This document shows, piece by piece, positions 19,551 through 27,993 of a stretch of 64,000 nt of DNA (within the stretch, counting starts at the first letter, position 1; every line of letters starts with the position of its first letter). The DNA is from an uncultured Cardiobacterium sp. (lineage in GTDB: Bacteria; Pseudomonadota; Gammaproteobacteria; Cardiobacteriales; Cardiobacteriaceae), in contig NZ_CALIZP010000033.1 of assembly GCF_938028825.1 (NCBI RefSeq), positions 1 to 64,000 of the forward strand, in the 5' to 3' direction. The notes under the pieces are model-generated. The model was not told the DNA's origin. It was given only the letters and a program-made list of their open reading frames with translations, and did not search any database. Made by a program: the position numbers and the translations under genes.

Positions 19551-20852
19551 ATGAACCACTGGCACACCCTCGGCATTCCCCCCACCCGCGACGAAGCCGC
19601 CATCAAGCGCGCCTATGCGCAACAGCTCAAACAGCATCGCCCCGACCGCGACCCGCAAGGCTTCATCGCCCTGCGCGCCGCCTATGAAGCCGCGCTGGCA
19701 TACAGCACGGGCGCGGCAGAGATGTCCCGCGCCCCAAGCACGGACGACGCGCCGCAACTCGACCCGCGTCAACTCAGCCGCAGTTGGCGCAAGGCGAAAA
19801 GCGACGATGCCCTGCTCGCCCTCTTCAAGGAACAAAGCGGCAAACTGCCGACCATTGACGAACAGCTTGACTACCGCGACATCCTGTCGAGCTGGATTGA
19901 GGCGCGCGACCGCCCGCGCCGCTACCCGCAAAGCCTCATCTGGGCCGTGGAAAAGTACCGCCTGCTGCGCGGACTTGACCCCGACGACCCCTTGCGCGAC
20001 GACTACCTGCGTGCCCTCATCGTTTGCGGCGAACGCGACAAGGCCCTCGCCATCATCGCCACGCGCTACCCGCCTCTCGCTCACTGGCTGCGGCAGCCCT
20101 TCCCGATGCAGCTCTTCCTCATCATCCTGGTGGACGACGACCTCGCCAAGCTGCAAAACGAGCTTGACCTCGACGACGACGCCATCCGCGCCGCCTTCCC
20201 TGATGCCGTCATCCTGCTGCCGCGTTTCGTCCTGCCGTCATTGGGGCTTGCCGCCGCTGCCGTCCCCGCCCGGTGGCCGGAATGGCAACAAACCGCGCTC
20301 GCCCTCGCCATCCTCTGCGCCTACGGCCTGTGGCGCAGTATCCACCTGCGTATCACGCGCGGCGGCGCGGTGCTGCCGTTTGCCGCCCCGGCGCCGATCT
20401 ATGCGGGCGCGCTCGCCTGCTACACCGTGCTCGGCACCTACGCCCCCGCCGCCTGGCACCTGCCCGTTGCCGCCTGCGGCATCCTCACCGCCGTCCTCGC
20501 ATACAGCCGCCTCCCCGCCGACGACATCCCCCGCTGCCATTACCTGTACAGCAGCATCACCCTCGGCATCCCGCTCAACCTCACCGCCGGCGACCCCCTG
20601 CTTGCCCTCTACTGGCTCATCCCCTGCCTTGCCGACGGCGCGCGCCGCTACCGCGACTACGACCTCACCTTCCTCCGCTTCCTTGCCAACATCGCCTACG
20701 CCGCCGCCCTCATCCAGACCACCCGGCAACTGTGGCTGCTGCGCGACAGCCATCCCGCCCCTGCCGCCATCGCCGCCCTCTGCATCCTCGCCGCCGTCTG
20801 GCGCAGCCTGCGTGCCATCGACCTGCAACCGCCGCAAGAGAACGACGCATGA
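19551..20852 (+). CDS. J-domain protein with C-terminal membrane region
   Basis: The 433-residue protein begins with a J domain (residues 1-65: HWHTLGIPPTRDEAAIKRAY). The HPD co-chaperone motif appears as HRPD, so the tripeptide is either interrupted or replaced by RPD. The middle is helical and charged. From about residue 230 there are several hydrophobic segments, giving a multi-pass inner-membrane anchor. DnaJ-like proteins of this layout are known in gammaproteobacteria, but the partner is unknown. Its stop overlaps the holC start (ATGA), so the two are translationally coupled. The internal ATG at 19551 was chosen to match the J-domain start. Confidence 0.75.
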   Translation: MNHWHTLGIPPTRDEAAIKRAYAQQLKQHRPDRDPQGFIALRAAYEAALAYSTGAAEMSRAPSTDDAPQLDPRQLSRSWRKAKSDDALLALFKEQSGKLPTIDEQLDYRDILSSWIEARDRPRRYPQSLIWAVEKYRLLRGLDPDDPLRDDYLRALIVCGERDKALAIIATRYPPLAHWLRQPFPMQLFLIILVDDDLAKLQNELDLDDDAIRAAFPDAVILLPRFVLPSLGLAAAAVPARWPEWQQTALALAILCAYGLWRSIHLRITRGGAVLPFAAPAPIYAGALACYTVLGTYAPAAWHLPVAACGILTAVLAYSRLPADDIPRCHYLYSSITLGIPLNLTAGDPLLALYWLIPCLADGARRYRDYDLTFLRFLANIAYAAALIQTTRQLWLLRDSHPAPAAIAALCILAAVWRSLRAIDLQPPQENDA

Positions 20853-21304
20853 CCCCCACCATCCGCTTCTACATCCTGCCCGACGGCAGCGGCCTCGAAC
20901 ACCGCCTCGACCTCGTCTGCAAACTCGCGGAAAAAGCGCAGCAGGAAGGCCAAAAAACCCTTATCCTCTGCGCGGATGACAACATGGCGGCGCAACTCGA
21001 CCACGCCCTGTGGCACTACCGCGCCGACAGCTTCCTGCCGCACTGCCGCAGCGGCGACCCGCTGGCAAGTGAAGCCGCCGCCGTGCTCACCGTGCCGCCG
21101 GAACGCGCCGCCGCCTGCGACGTGCTCATCAACCTCAGCAACGAAACCACCCCCGACCTGCCGCGCGGCTGCAACCGCGTCTTTGAAATCGTCAGCCCGC
21201 AGGCCGACGTGCTGGCGAGCACCCGCCGCCGCTACGCCGCCTACCGCGAACGCGGCCTTGAACCGCAGACGCACCATTTGCAAAAGCCGCCTGCCGGCGC
21301 ATAG
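20849..21304 (+). CDS. holC: DNA polymerase III subunit chi
   Basis: Chi links the clamp loader to single-strand binding protein. The 151-residue length and sequence pattern fit: RFYILP at the start, LVCKLAEKAQQEGQKTLILCAD, LDHALWHYRADSFLPH, and LINLSNE...NRVFEIV near the end. It overlaps the upstream J-domain gene by four bases. In many proteobacteria holC follows pepA, so this context is unusual. A convergent gene begins 10 bases downstream with no obvious terminator between. Confidence 0.92.
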   Translation: MTPTIRFYILPDGSGLEHRLDLVCKLAEKAQQEGQKTLILCADDNMAAQLDHALWHYRADSFLPHCRSGDPLASEAAAVLTVPPERAAACDVLINLSNETTPDLPRGCNRVFEIVSPQADVLASTRRRYAAYRERGLEPQTHHLQKPPAGA

Positions 21305-21314
21305 GCGGGATTTT

Positions 21315-22031
21315 TTATTTCACCTCCACCAAGAGCGGCAGATGGTCGCTGTCGGCGTGGCTGCTGACGCGGCAGTCGCCGGTGAATGCGCCTTTGAGCA
21401 GGGCGTGGTCGAGGGTTTTGTGCGGGTTCCAGCTCGGGAAGGTCGGCGTGTCGTCGCCGAGGCGGCGGTAGCCGTGGCGGGTGAGGATTTGCAGTTGCGG
21501 CGCGTCCGGGGTGCAGTTGAAGTCGCCGGCAATCAGTACGTCCGGGTAGGCGGCGAGGCGGTTTCGGATGAAGCGCAGTTGTTTGTGCTGATCGAGCACA
21601 CCGAGGCTGAGGTGGACATTGGCGACGACCAGTTCGCCGTCATCGCAAGCCACCGCCACCGCCAGCACGCCGCGCCCGGGGATGCGCGAGGGCAGCGGCG
21701 CGTTCAGCACTTCGCGCAGCGGGCGCTTGCTGAGGATGAGGTTGCCGTGCAGCGAGAGTTTGCCGAGGCGGCGGTTCACCTGTTCGGCGTGGTAGGCGAG
21801 GCCGGTCAGCCCGCGCAGTTGTTCGACGTGGTTCTTGAAGCCGTTGCGCAGCCCGCCGAGGTCGATTTCTTGCAGGCAGACGAGGTCGAAATCGCGGATG
21901 TAGGCGGCGATGCGCGCCAGCGTCTTGCGCTTGGCCGGGCCGGGCAGGAATTGGCGGTGCCATTGGTAGGTGTAGCTGAGGTAGCTGCGGGCGTTGATGG
22001 CGGCCTGGATGTTGTAGCTGAGGATGCGCAT
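21315..22031 (-). CDS. Endonuclease/exonuclease/phosphatase family protein
   Basis: The 238-residue cytoplasmic protein has the EEP fold motifs: ILSYNIQ at the start, the metal glutamate in CLQEID, HLSLG, the AGDFNCTPD aspartate/asparagine pair, and SDHLPLLVEV with the catalytic histidine at the end. Substrate could be DNA, a phospholipid head group or another phosphodiester. It diverges from a cardiolipin synthase gene, as is common in proteobacteria where EEP and cls genes neighbour each other, suggesting a lipid link. The ATG at 22031 was preferred over a TTG two codons upstream. Confidence 0.88.
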   Translation of the reverse strand: MRILSYNIQAAINARSYLSYTYQWHRQFLPGPAKRKTLARIAAYIRDFDLVCLQEIDLGGLRNGFKNHVEQLRGLTGLAYHAEQVNRRLGKLSLHGNLILSKRPLREVLNAPLPSRIPGRGVLAVAVACDDGELVVANVHLSLGVLDQHKQLRFIRNRLAAYPDVLIAGDFNCTPDAPQLQILTRHGYRRLGDDTPTFPSWNPHKTLDHALLKGAFTGDCRVSSHADSDHLPLLVEVK

Positions 22032-22104
22032 GACCAATAAGACTGGGGGGATGCGGCCATTATAGCGGCTATACTTGCCGCTTCTTTTTCACCGCGAGGC
22101 GCTT

Positions 22105-23568
22105 ATGCACTGGCTCGAACTGTTTTTCCTCTGCCACTTCATCCTGACGGTCATCATCGCCCTGCGCGTGATTTACGCGCGCCGTTCCAGCAGCGCGGCG
22201 CTGGCCTGGCTGGCGGTGCTGTTCGCCTTCCCGTATTTCGGCGTGCTGCTCTACCTGCTGATTGGCGAACCGAAGCTGGGGCGGGCGCGCGCCAAGCGGC
22301 AGGCGGAACTGCACGCCTTCCACGAAGCCTTTGCCGACCGCTTCCTGCCGCCGCAGAGTGTGCCGCTGTGCGAAACGCGTTTCCGCCAGATTGCCCGCCT
22401 GGTCGAGGTGGACGCGGGTTATGGCGCGACCGGCGGCAACAGCAGCCGCCTCCTCGCCGACACCGACGCCATCCTGCAATCCTTCATCGCCGACATCGAC
22501 GCCGCGCAGCACTGCTGCCTGCTCGAATTCTATATCGTCGAAGGCAGCGGGCGCATCGCAGGCGTGTTGCAGGCGCTGATGCGGGCGGCAGCGCGCGGCG
22601 TGCGCTGCCAGCTGCTTGCTGACGCGCTCGGCAGCCAGAACTTCTGGCGTTCATCCTGGCCGGGCAGACTGCGCGCGGCGGGAGTCGAACTGACCGAAGC
22701 CCTGCCCTTCAGCCTGTGGCATGCGCCGTGGGTGCGCGGCGACTTGCGCAACCACCGCAAAATCCTCGTCGTGGACTACCGCATCGCCTACACCGGCAGC
22801 TACAACCTCGTCGATCCGCGCCTTTTCAAGCAAAACGCGGGCGTGGGCGAATGGGTCGATGCCGTCATGCGCTGCGAAGGCGCGGTGGCGCAGGAACTGG
22901 CAGCCGTGTTCTACGGCGATTGGGCGGTTGAGAACGACCACAACCTGAGCGCCACCCTCGACCGCCTGAACCGCTACGCCAATGAAATGCCCGACCGCGC
23001 CCGGCCTGCCGCGAGCGGCGGCGCGCTGCTGCAAGTCATCCCCTCGCATCCGGGCAGCGACACCGCGCTGGTGTACGATGTGCTGGTCAACGCGCTCAAC
23101 GTCGCGCAGGAAAGCATCATCATCAGCACGCCGTATTTCGTGCCGGACGAAGCGCTCTTGAACACCATCATCATCGCCGCCCGCCGGGGCGTGGCTGTGA
23201 CGCTGATCGTGCCGCGCCGCGTCGATTCGCGCCTGGTGCGCTACGCCAGCCGCGCCTACTACCGCCCGCTCCTGGACGCAGGCGTCTGCCTGAAAACCTT
23301 CGATGCGGGCCTTTTGCACACCAAAGCCGTGGTGATTGACGACCGCTTCGCCCTCTTCGGCACGGTCAACATGGACATGCGCAGCTTCTACCTCAACCTC
23401 GAAGTCAGCCTCGCGCTGTACACCCCGGACACCGTTGCCGCCATCCGCGCCCTGCTCGACGGCTACTTGCAACAAAGCGAAGCGGTCGAGCTGAAAAAAT
23501 GGGAACAGCGCCGCCGCCTGCAACGCTTCATCGAACGCTGCGCAAGATTGGTGAGCCCGTTGTTGTAA
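22105..23568 (+). CDS. cls: Cardiolipin synthase (phospholipase D family)
   Basis: Makes cardiolipin from phosphatidylglycerol at the inner membrane. The 487-residue protein starts with two hydrophobic helices (ELFFLCHFILTVIIALRV and a second near residue 35), then two PLD domains. The HKD motifs are HRKILVVD near residue 218 and HTKAVVIDD near residue 406, each followed by the expected GSYN and GTVNMD. The gene diverges from the EEP-family gene; TATACT at 22070-22075 is a possible -10 box. A terminator follows the stop codon directly. Confidence 0.95.
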   Translation: MHWLELFFLCHFILTVIIALRVIYARRSSSAALAWLAVLFAFPYFGVLLYLLIGEPKLGRARAKRQAELHAFHEAFADRFLPPQSVPLCETRFRQIARLVEVDAGYGATGGNSSRLLADTDAILQSFIADIDAAQHCCLLEFYIVEGSGRIAGVLQALMRAAARGVRCQLLADALGSQNFWRSSWPGRLRAAGVELTEALPFSLWHAPWVRGDLRNHRKILVVDYRIAYTGSYNLVDPRLFKQNAGVGEWVDAVMRCEGAVAQELAAVFYGDWAVENDHNLSATLDRLNRYANEMPDRARPAASGGALLQVIPSHPGSDTALVYDVLVNALNVAQESIIISTPYFVPDEALLNTIIIAARRGVAVTLIVPRRVDSRLVRYASRAYYRPLLDAGVCLKTFDAGLLHTKAVVIDDRFALFGTVNMDMRSFYLNLEVSLALYTPDTVAAIRALLDGYLQQSEAVELKKWEQRRRLQRFIERCARLVSPLL

Positions 23569-23571
23569 AAC

Positions 23572-23600
23572 AAAAAAGCGTGGGACATCCCACGCTTATT
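23572..23600. terminator. Bidirectional terminator between cls and DUF4760 gene
   Basis: Perfect 10-bp stem AAGCGTGGGA / TCCCACGCTT with a CA gap, an A-run upstream and a T-rich stretch downstream, between convergent genes. Confidence 0.85.
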
Positions 23601-23602
23601 CA

Positions 23603-24139
23603 TTACCACGGCAAAATCATGCGCCACCAACGTGGATGGCGCTTTTTACTATCCGCCTGCAACGGATAGCGCTTCCAGCGTGCCACCAATTCCTGGGTTT
23701 CCAGCCAGATGGTTTCCTTGCCTGTCACCCGCCTTACCGTTTCAATCATGGGGTAACACTGGTCGAAAATCCGGATCAGTTTGTTATAACTGGAACGTTT
23801 GATAATCTCTTCGTCATAAGTGCCGCAAAAAATACCCACCGCCAAATATTCATAACGATTCAGAACATAAGCAATACGGCTTTGCTGGATACGCTGTTCT
23901 TCTCTAACCTTGAGATTACCCAATTCGCTAAAACGCCCGCTGGCATTTTCACCATTCATGATGCTGCGAATTTCTTGCAATCCTTCGTTCATAAAGCGGT
24001 CGTCATTTATAGCACAAACAATATCGGCGGCATTCTTCCGCCGCGTATTGAGCTTGTTTGTTTTAATAATATAAAGCGTCCCCAGAAAAGCTGAGGACGC
24101 AGAAATAATAACCTGATAATCTTTAATATATGAAAGCAT
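23603..24139 (-). CDS. DUF4760-like membrane-anchored protein
   Basis: The 178-residue protein has one N-terminal hydrophobic helix (VIISASSAFLGTLYII) followed by a helical soluble domain with NRYEYLAVGIFCGTYDEEIIKR, a pattern of the DUF4760 family. Function is unknown. Base composition is clearly lower in GC than its neighbours, which suggests acquisition from elsewhere. Some family members sit in defence or mobile regions, but nothing here shows that. The ATG at 24139 was chosen over an upstream TTG. Confidence 0.65.
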   Translation of the reverse strand: MLSYIKDYQVIISASSAFLGTLYIIKTNKLNTRRKNAADIVCAINDDRFMNEGLQEIRSIMNGENASGRFSELGNLKVREEQRIQQSRIAYVLNRYEYLAVGIFCGTYDEEIIKRSSYNKLIRIFDQCYPMIETVRRVTGKETIWLETQELVARWKRYPLQADSKKRHPRWWRMILPW

Positions 24140-24365
24140 ATACTGCCCAATCAAATAAAATCAAAACCATCTTGCATAAAACACCTCTTTAATTTCAAAT
24201 TGCCGGTGACAACAATCATCACCAAGCGGACTGTATTGTAACAGAACGCAAAAACAACACCTAACCCCCTAAAAACGCCCGCAAAACCGCCATTCCTTGC
24301 CAATTGTCAATCCCCGGCCCAATCGCTACCATAACGGCGAACCACAACCAGCCACAGGAGGAAAC

Positions 24366-25334
24366 ATGGCGCTCTATGCCATCGGTGAAGCCCTCATCGA
24401 TTTCGTTCCCAGCCGCAGCGGCAAACCCGCTGCCGATATGCACTACACCCCCGCCGTCGGCGGTGCGCCGCTCAATGTCGCCGCCGCCTACGCCAAGCTC
24501 GGCGGCAAAAGCTACATCCTGAGCCAGGTCGGCGATGACGCTTTCGGTGCGCAAATCGCCGCCACGGCGGAAGCCGCCGGGGTCGATACCCGCTACCTCA
24601 AACACAGCCGCGCGGCGAAAACCGCGCTGGCCTTCGTCACCCTCTACGACAGCGGCGAGCGCGAGTTTGCCTTCTACCGCGACCCCTCGGCGGACATGCT
24701 CTACGCGCCGGAGAACCTCGCCGACATTACCCCGCAGGCGGGCGACATCCTGCACTACTGCTCGGTCTCGCTCGTTCCCTGTCCGATGCGCGAGGCACAC
24801 CGCGCCGCCATCGCCAAATTCCGCGCCGCCGGGGCCGCCATCTCCTTCGACATCAACCTGCGCCTGCCGCTGTGGAAAAACCCCGCCGACCTCTACGCCG
24901 CCGTGCACGAATTCCTGCCGCTGGCCGACATCATCAAAATCTCCGACGACGAACTCGCCTTCGTCACCGGCGAGAGCGACCCCGCACGCGGCATCCCGCA
25001 ACTCTTCCGGGGGCACGTCAAATTCGTCGCCTATACCTGCGGCGCAAACGGCGCGGCCATCTACGACAAAAACGGCGAACGCGGGCGGACGGAGGCCTAC
25101 CGCGTCAACGCCGTGGACGCCACCGGCGCGGGCGACGCCTTCATCGGCGGCCTGCTGGTGGCAAGCGATTTCTTCGGCCTTGTCGCACGCGGTGATCTCG
25201 CCGCAGAACGGATTCAGGCGCTGCTCGACCATGCCGCCAAAGTCGGCGCCATCACCACCCTCGGGCGCGGCGCCATCGACAGCATGCCCGACCTCGAACG
25301 CCTGCATGCCTTCCGCGCGGAGAAGCACGCGTGA
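24366..25334 (+). CDS. scrK: Fructokinase, PfkB family
   Basis: Phosphorylates fructose released from sucrose-6-phosphate. The 322-residue protein shows the PfkB motifs: GGAPLNVAAAYAKLGG near residue 35 and the C-terminal DATGAGDAFIGGLL with the catalytic aspartate. The ATG follows a strong AGGAGG. It overlaps the next reading frame by four bases and lies upstream of a sucrose-type PTS permease, so the name scrK is inferred from context. Sucrose-6-phosphate hydrolase and the ScrR repressor are absent from the window. Confidence 0.85.
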   Translation: MALYAIGEALIDFVPSRSGKPAADMHYTPAVGGAPLNVAAAYAKLGGKSYILSQVGDDAFGAQIAATAEAAGVDTRYLKHSRAAKTALAFVTLYDSGEREFAFYRDPSADMLYAPENLADITPQAGDILHYCSVSLVPCPMREAHRAAIAKFRAAGAAISFDINLRLPLWKNPADLYAAVHEFLPLADIIKISDDELAFVTGESDPARGIPQLFRGHVKFVAYTCGANGAAIYDKNGERGRTEAYRVNAVDATGAGDAFIGGLLVASDFFGLVARGDLAAERIQALLDHAAKVGAITTLGRGAIDSMPDLERLHAFRAEKHA

Positions 25335-26069
25335 ACCTGCCCGCCGCCCTGCGCGACTTCCTCAATGCCAAAATTGCGCCGGATGACAATCTCTGCGGCA
25401 GCCTGCCGCTGGACTACGCCGATGCTGACGCGCTTGACGCTTTCCAGGACGGCTACAAGGACGACGAACGCGACGGCACGGCGGGCTACCTGAAAACCAG
25501 CCAATACGTCATCTGCACCAACGACTTCGCCGACCTGTTCATCATCGACCTCGACGAAGCGGCGGCGGGCTACCCCGTCGCCTTCGCCTACCACGGCCAG
25601 GGCAGCTGGCAACCCTTCCGTCGCCGCCGGCCTCGCCGCCTTTACCGACACCCTGCGCCACCTCGCCGCTTGCAGGGACGACCTGGCACAAGCCGCTGCC
25701 TATATCGAACAGCACTGCGCAGCGGACAACCCATACTGGCAGGAAGTCTGCACCGAACTGCGCGAAGCCGCAGAAACCGCCACAGAAAAAGAAGACGAGC
25801 CGCCCTGTGACCCCTACGACTGGGAACGCGGCAGCCTCGTCATCACCACCATCGGTTCCAACCCCACCGCCGTGCGGCAATGGCTGGCGCACTACCTGAA
25901 CCTCAGCTCGGCGGCAGCGCTTGCCCTCAGCCGCGAAGCAGAAATCACCTGCGACGACAACATCGCCCGCAAATTTGCCGCCCCGCTACTGGCTGCTTTG
26001 CAAAAACGCGGCGCCACCGCCGTCTTCCGCCCCCACCACCCACCATCAGGAGAACCTTCCCATGAATGA
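25331..26069 (+). pseudogene. Frameshifted gene between scrK and scrA (SMI1/KNR4-like, tentative)
   Basis: Two frames together give a continuous protein of about 245 residues. The first frame (from ATG 25331) encodes DDERDGTAGYLKTSQYV, ICTNDFADLFIIDLDE and AFAYHGQGSWQP, then turns into Arg-rich nonsense near 25616. The other frame continues sensibly with VAAGLAAFTDTLRHL and AADNPYWQEVCTELREAAE to a stop at 26067. One extra base near 25616 (CCCTTCC) explains it. The first half resembles SMI1/KNR4 (SUKH) proteins, which is tentative. The 3' end overlaps the scrA start. Confidence 0.6.
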
Positions 26070-27906
26070 ATACCGTGCGACCGCCGAGGCCATCATCGCC
26101 GCCGTCGGCGGCAAAGCCAATATCGCCGCCGCCACCCACTGCGCCACCCGCCTGCGCATGGTGCTCAAAGACGAAAGCAAAATCGACAAGGCCGCCATTA
26201 ACGCTATCCCGCTTGCCAAAGGCAACTTCCTCACCGCCGGACAATTCCAAATCATCCTCGGCACCGGCACTGTGAACAAAGTCACCGCCGAACTGCTTGA
26301 CATCACCGGCGTCAAACAAGTCAGCACCCAGGAAGCCAAAGACCTCGGCGCTGCCAAAGGCAACCTGCTGCAACGCTTCGTCAAAACCCTGTCGGACATC
26401 TTCGTCCCCATCATCCCCGCCATCGTCGCCGGCGGTTTGCTAATGGGCCTTAACAACGTATTGACCGCACACGACCTCATCATCAAAGGCAAAACCCTGA
26501 TTGAGGCCTACCCGCAATGGGCAGGGCTGGCGGAAATGATCAACACCTTCGCCAACGCCCCCTTCGTCTTCCTGCCCATCCTCATCGCCTTCTCGGCAAC
26601 ACGCATCTTCGGCGGCAACCCCTTCCTTGGCGCCGTCCTCGGCATGATCATGGTGCACCCCGACCTCACCAACAACTACGCACTGGCCAAAGCCATCGAA
26701 GAAGGCACCCTGCAACACTGGAACATCCTCGGCTACGACATCGCCCGCGTCGGCTACCAGGGCACCGTGCTGCCCATCCTCGTCTCAAGCTGGATACTCG
26801 CCAAACTCGAAACCAGCCTGCGCCGCATCATCCCCGCCAGCGTTGACCTGCTGCTCACTCCGCTGCTCGCCATCTTCATCACCGCACTGCTCACCTTCAC
26901 CGTCGTTGGCCCGTTCACCCGCGACGCCGGTGTTGCCTTCACCGACGCCGTGCAATGGCTGTACAACACCGCCGGTGTCATCGGCGGGGCCGTCCTCGGT
27001 GCCCTCTACGCGCCCGTGGTCATCACCGGCATGCACAACAGCTTTATCCCGGTCGAAACCCAGCTCATCGCCGACATCGCCAAAACCGGCGGCACCTTCA
27101 TCTTCCCCATCGCAGCGATGAACAACATCTCACAAGGCGCAGCCGCCTTCGGCGCCCTCTTCTCCACCAAAGACGCCAAACTCAAAGGCGTCGCCTCGGC
27201 ATCAGGCATCTCTGCCGTGCTCGGCATCACCGAACCGGCCATGTTCGGCGTCAACCTGCGCCTGCGTTACCCCTTCTACGCCGCCCTTATCGGCACCGCC
27301 TGCGCCGCCGCGTACATCACCCTCTACCACACCAAAGCCGTCGCCCTCGGCGCAGCGGGCATCCCCGGCATCATCTCCATCGGTGCGCAATACCTCACGC
27401 CGTACATCATCGGCATGGCGATTGCCTTCGCCATCACCTTCAGCCTCACACTTGCCTTCTCACGCAGCTGCTACAACCCGGAACGGCAAACCGCCCCGGC
27501 AGCCGCTACAAACGCGCCTGAAACCCAAGAACCCCCTCGCCCGCTTGCGGGAGAGGGGGTAGGGGGTGAGGGCAAACAAACCCAAACCGACCCCATCCCC
27601 GCCGAATGGGTCATGCCACTGACGGGCGACATCCTCGCCGCCAGCGACATCCCCGACCCGGCCTTTGCCGCCGGCGCACTGGGAAAGAAGGCGAACGTGT
27701 CAGCGCCGGCCAACCCATCCTGCAAGTGGATCTGGACGCCATCCGCGACAAAGTGCCGAGCCTCATCACCCCCATCATCTTCACCGCTTACGACGACGGC
27801 GAAACCGTCACCATCGCAGACGGCAGGCCGCATATCACGAAAGCCTGATACCCATCCCCAAAAATCATCTGGCTGTGTTGGCGAGCCTCCCGCCTTGCCG
27901 GCTTGA
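26062..27906 (+). CDS. scrA: Sucrose-type PTS permease EIIBC with broken EIIA domain
   Basis: Imports and phosphorylates a sugar, probably sucrose. Residues 1-85 are the EIIB domain with phospho-cysteine 27 in HCATRLRMVL. Residues about 105-460 are a multi-pass EIIC domain typical of sucrose permeases (LIEAYPQWAGLAEMI, GMHNSFIPVE, GITEPAMFGV). A linker containing the palindromic repeat peptide PRPLAGEGVGGEG leads into EIIA (PLTGDILAASDIPDPAFAAG). The frame then breaks near 27684 and runs through unrelated sequence to a stop at 27906. Phosphate must therefore come from a separate EIIA, such as Crr. The EIIBC part looks intact. Confidence 0.85.
   Translation: MNEYRATAEAIIAAVGGKANIAAATHCATRLRMVLKDESKIDKAAINAIPLAKGNFLTAGQFQIILGTGTVNKVTAELLDITGVKQVSTQEAKDLGAAKGNLLQRFVKTLSDIFVPIIPAIVAGGLLMGLNNVLTAHDLIIKGKTLIEAYPQWAGLAEMINTFANAPFVFLPILIAFSATRIFGGNPFLGAVLGMIMVHPDLTNNYALAKAIEEGTLQHWNILGYDIARVGYQGTVLPILVSSWILAKLETSLRRIIPASVDLLLTPLLAIFITALLTFTVVGPFTRDAGVAFTDAVQWLYNTAGVIGGAVLGALYAPVVITGMHNSFIPVETQLIADIAKTGGTFIFPIAAMNNISQGAAAFGALFSTKDAKLKGVASASGISAVLGITEPAMFGVNLRLRYPFYAALIGTACAAAYITLYHTKAVALGAAGIPGIISIGAQYLTPYIIGMAIAFAITFSLTLAFSRSCYNPERQTAPAAATNAPETQEPPRPLAGEGVGGEGKQTQTDPIPAEWVMPLTGDILAASDIPDPAFAAGALGKKANVSAPANPSCKWIWTPSATKCRASSPPSSSPLTTTAKPSPSQTAGRISRKPDTHPQKSSGCVGEPPALPA
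27532..27574 (+). repeat. Palindromic repeat inserted in frame in scrA
   Basis: CCCGCTTGCGGG core flanked by CCCCTCG and GAGAGGGGGTAGGGGGTGAGGG. It matches the repeat in sbcC at 16103-16147 in reverse complement and encodes a near-identical peptide in the same frame. Confidence 0.85.
27687..27848 (+). pseudogene. Out-of-frame remnant of the EIIA C-terminus
   Basis: In the frame starting GAAGGCGAACGT this encodes EGERVSAGQPILQVDLDAI and LITPIIF, the normal C-terminal part of a glucose-type EIIA domain. It follows directly on the start of the domain in the scrA frame. About 60 residues between, including the active-site histidines, are missing. It has no start codon of its own. Confidence 0.75.
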
Positions 27907-27937
27907 TTTCCGGAATTGGTATGACACGCGCCCACGC

Positions 27938-27964
27938 AAAACGCCCCGCAAGGGGCGTTTTTTA
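27938..27964. terminator. Terminator between scrA and sitD
   Basis: Stem ACGCCCC / GGGGCGT with a short GCA loop, an A-run before and TTTTTT after. It serves the plus-strand scr genes, and possibly the convergent sit operon. Confidence 0.85.
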
Positions 27965-27993
27965 TGGTCATTGCATGGGGTGACGGTTGCGGA

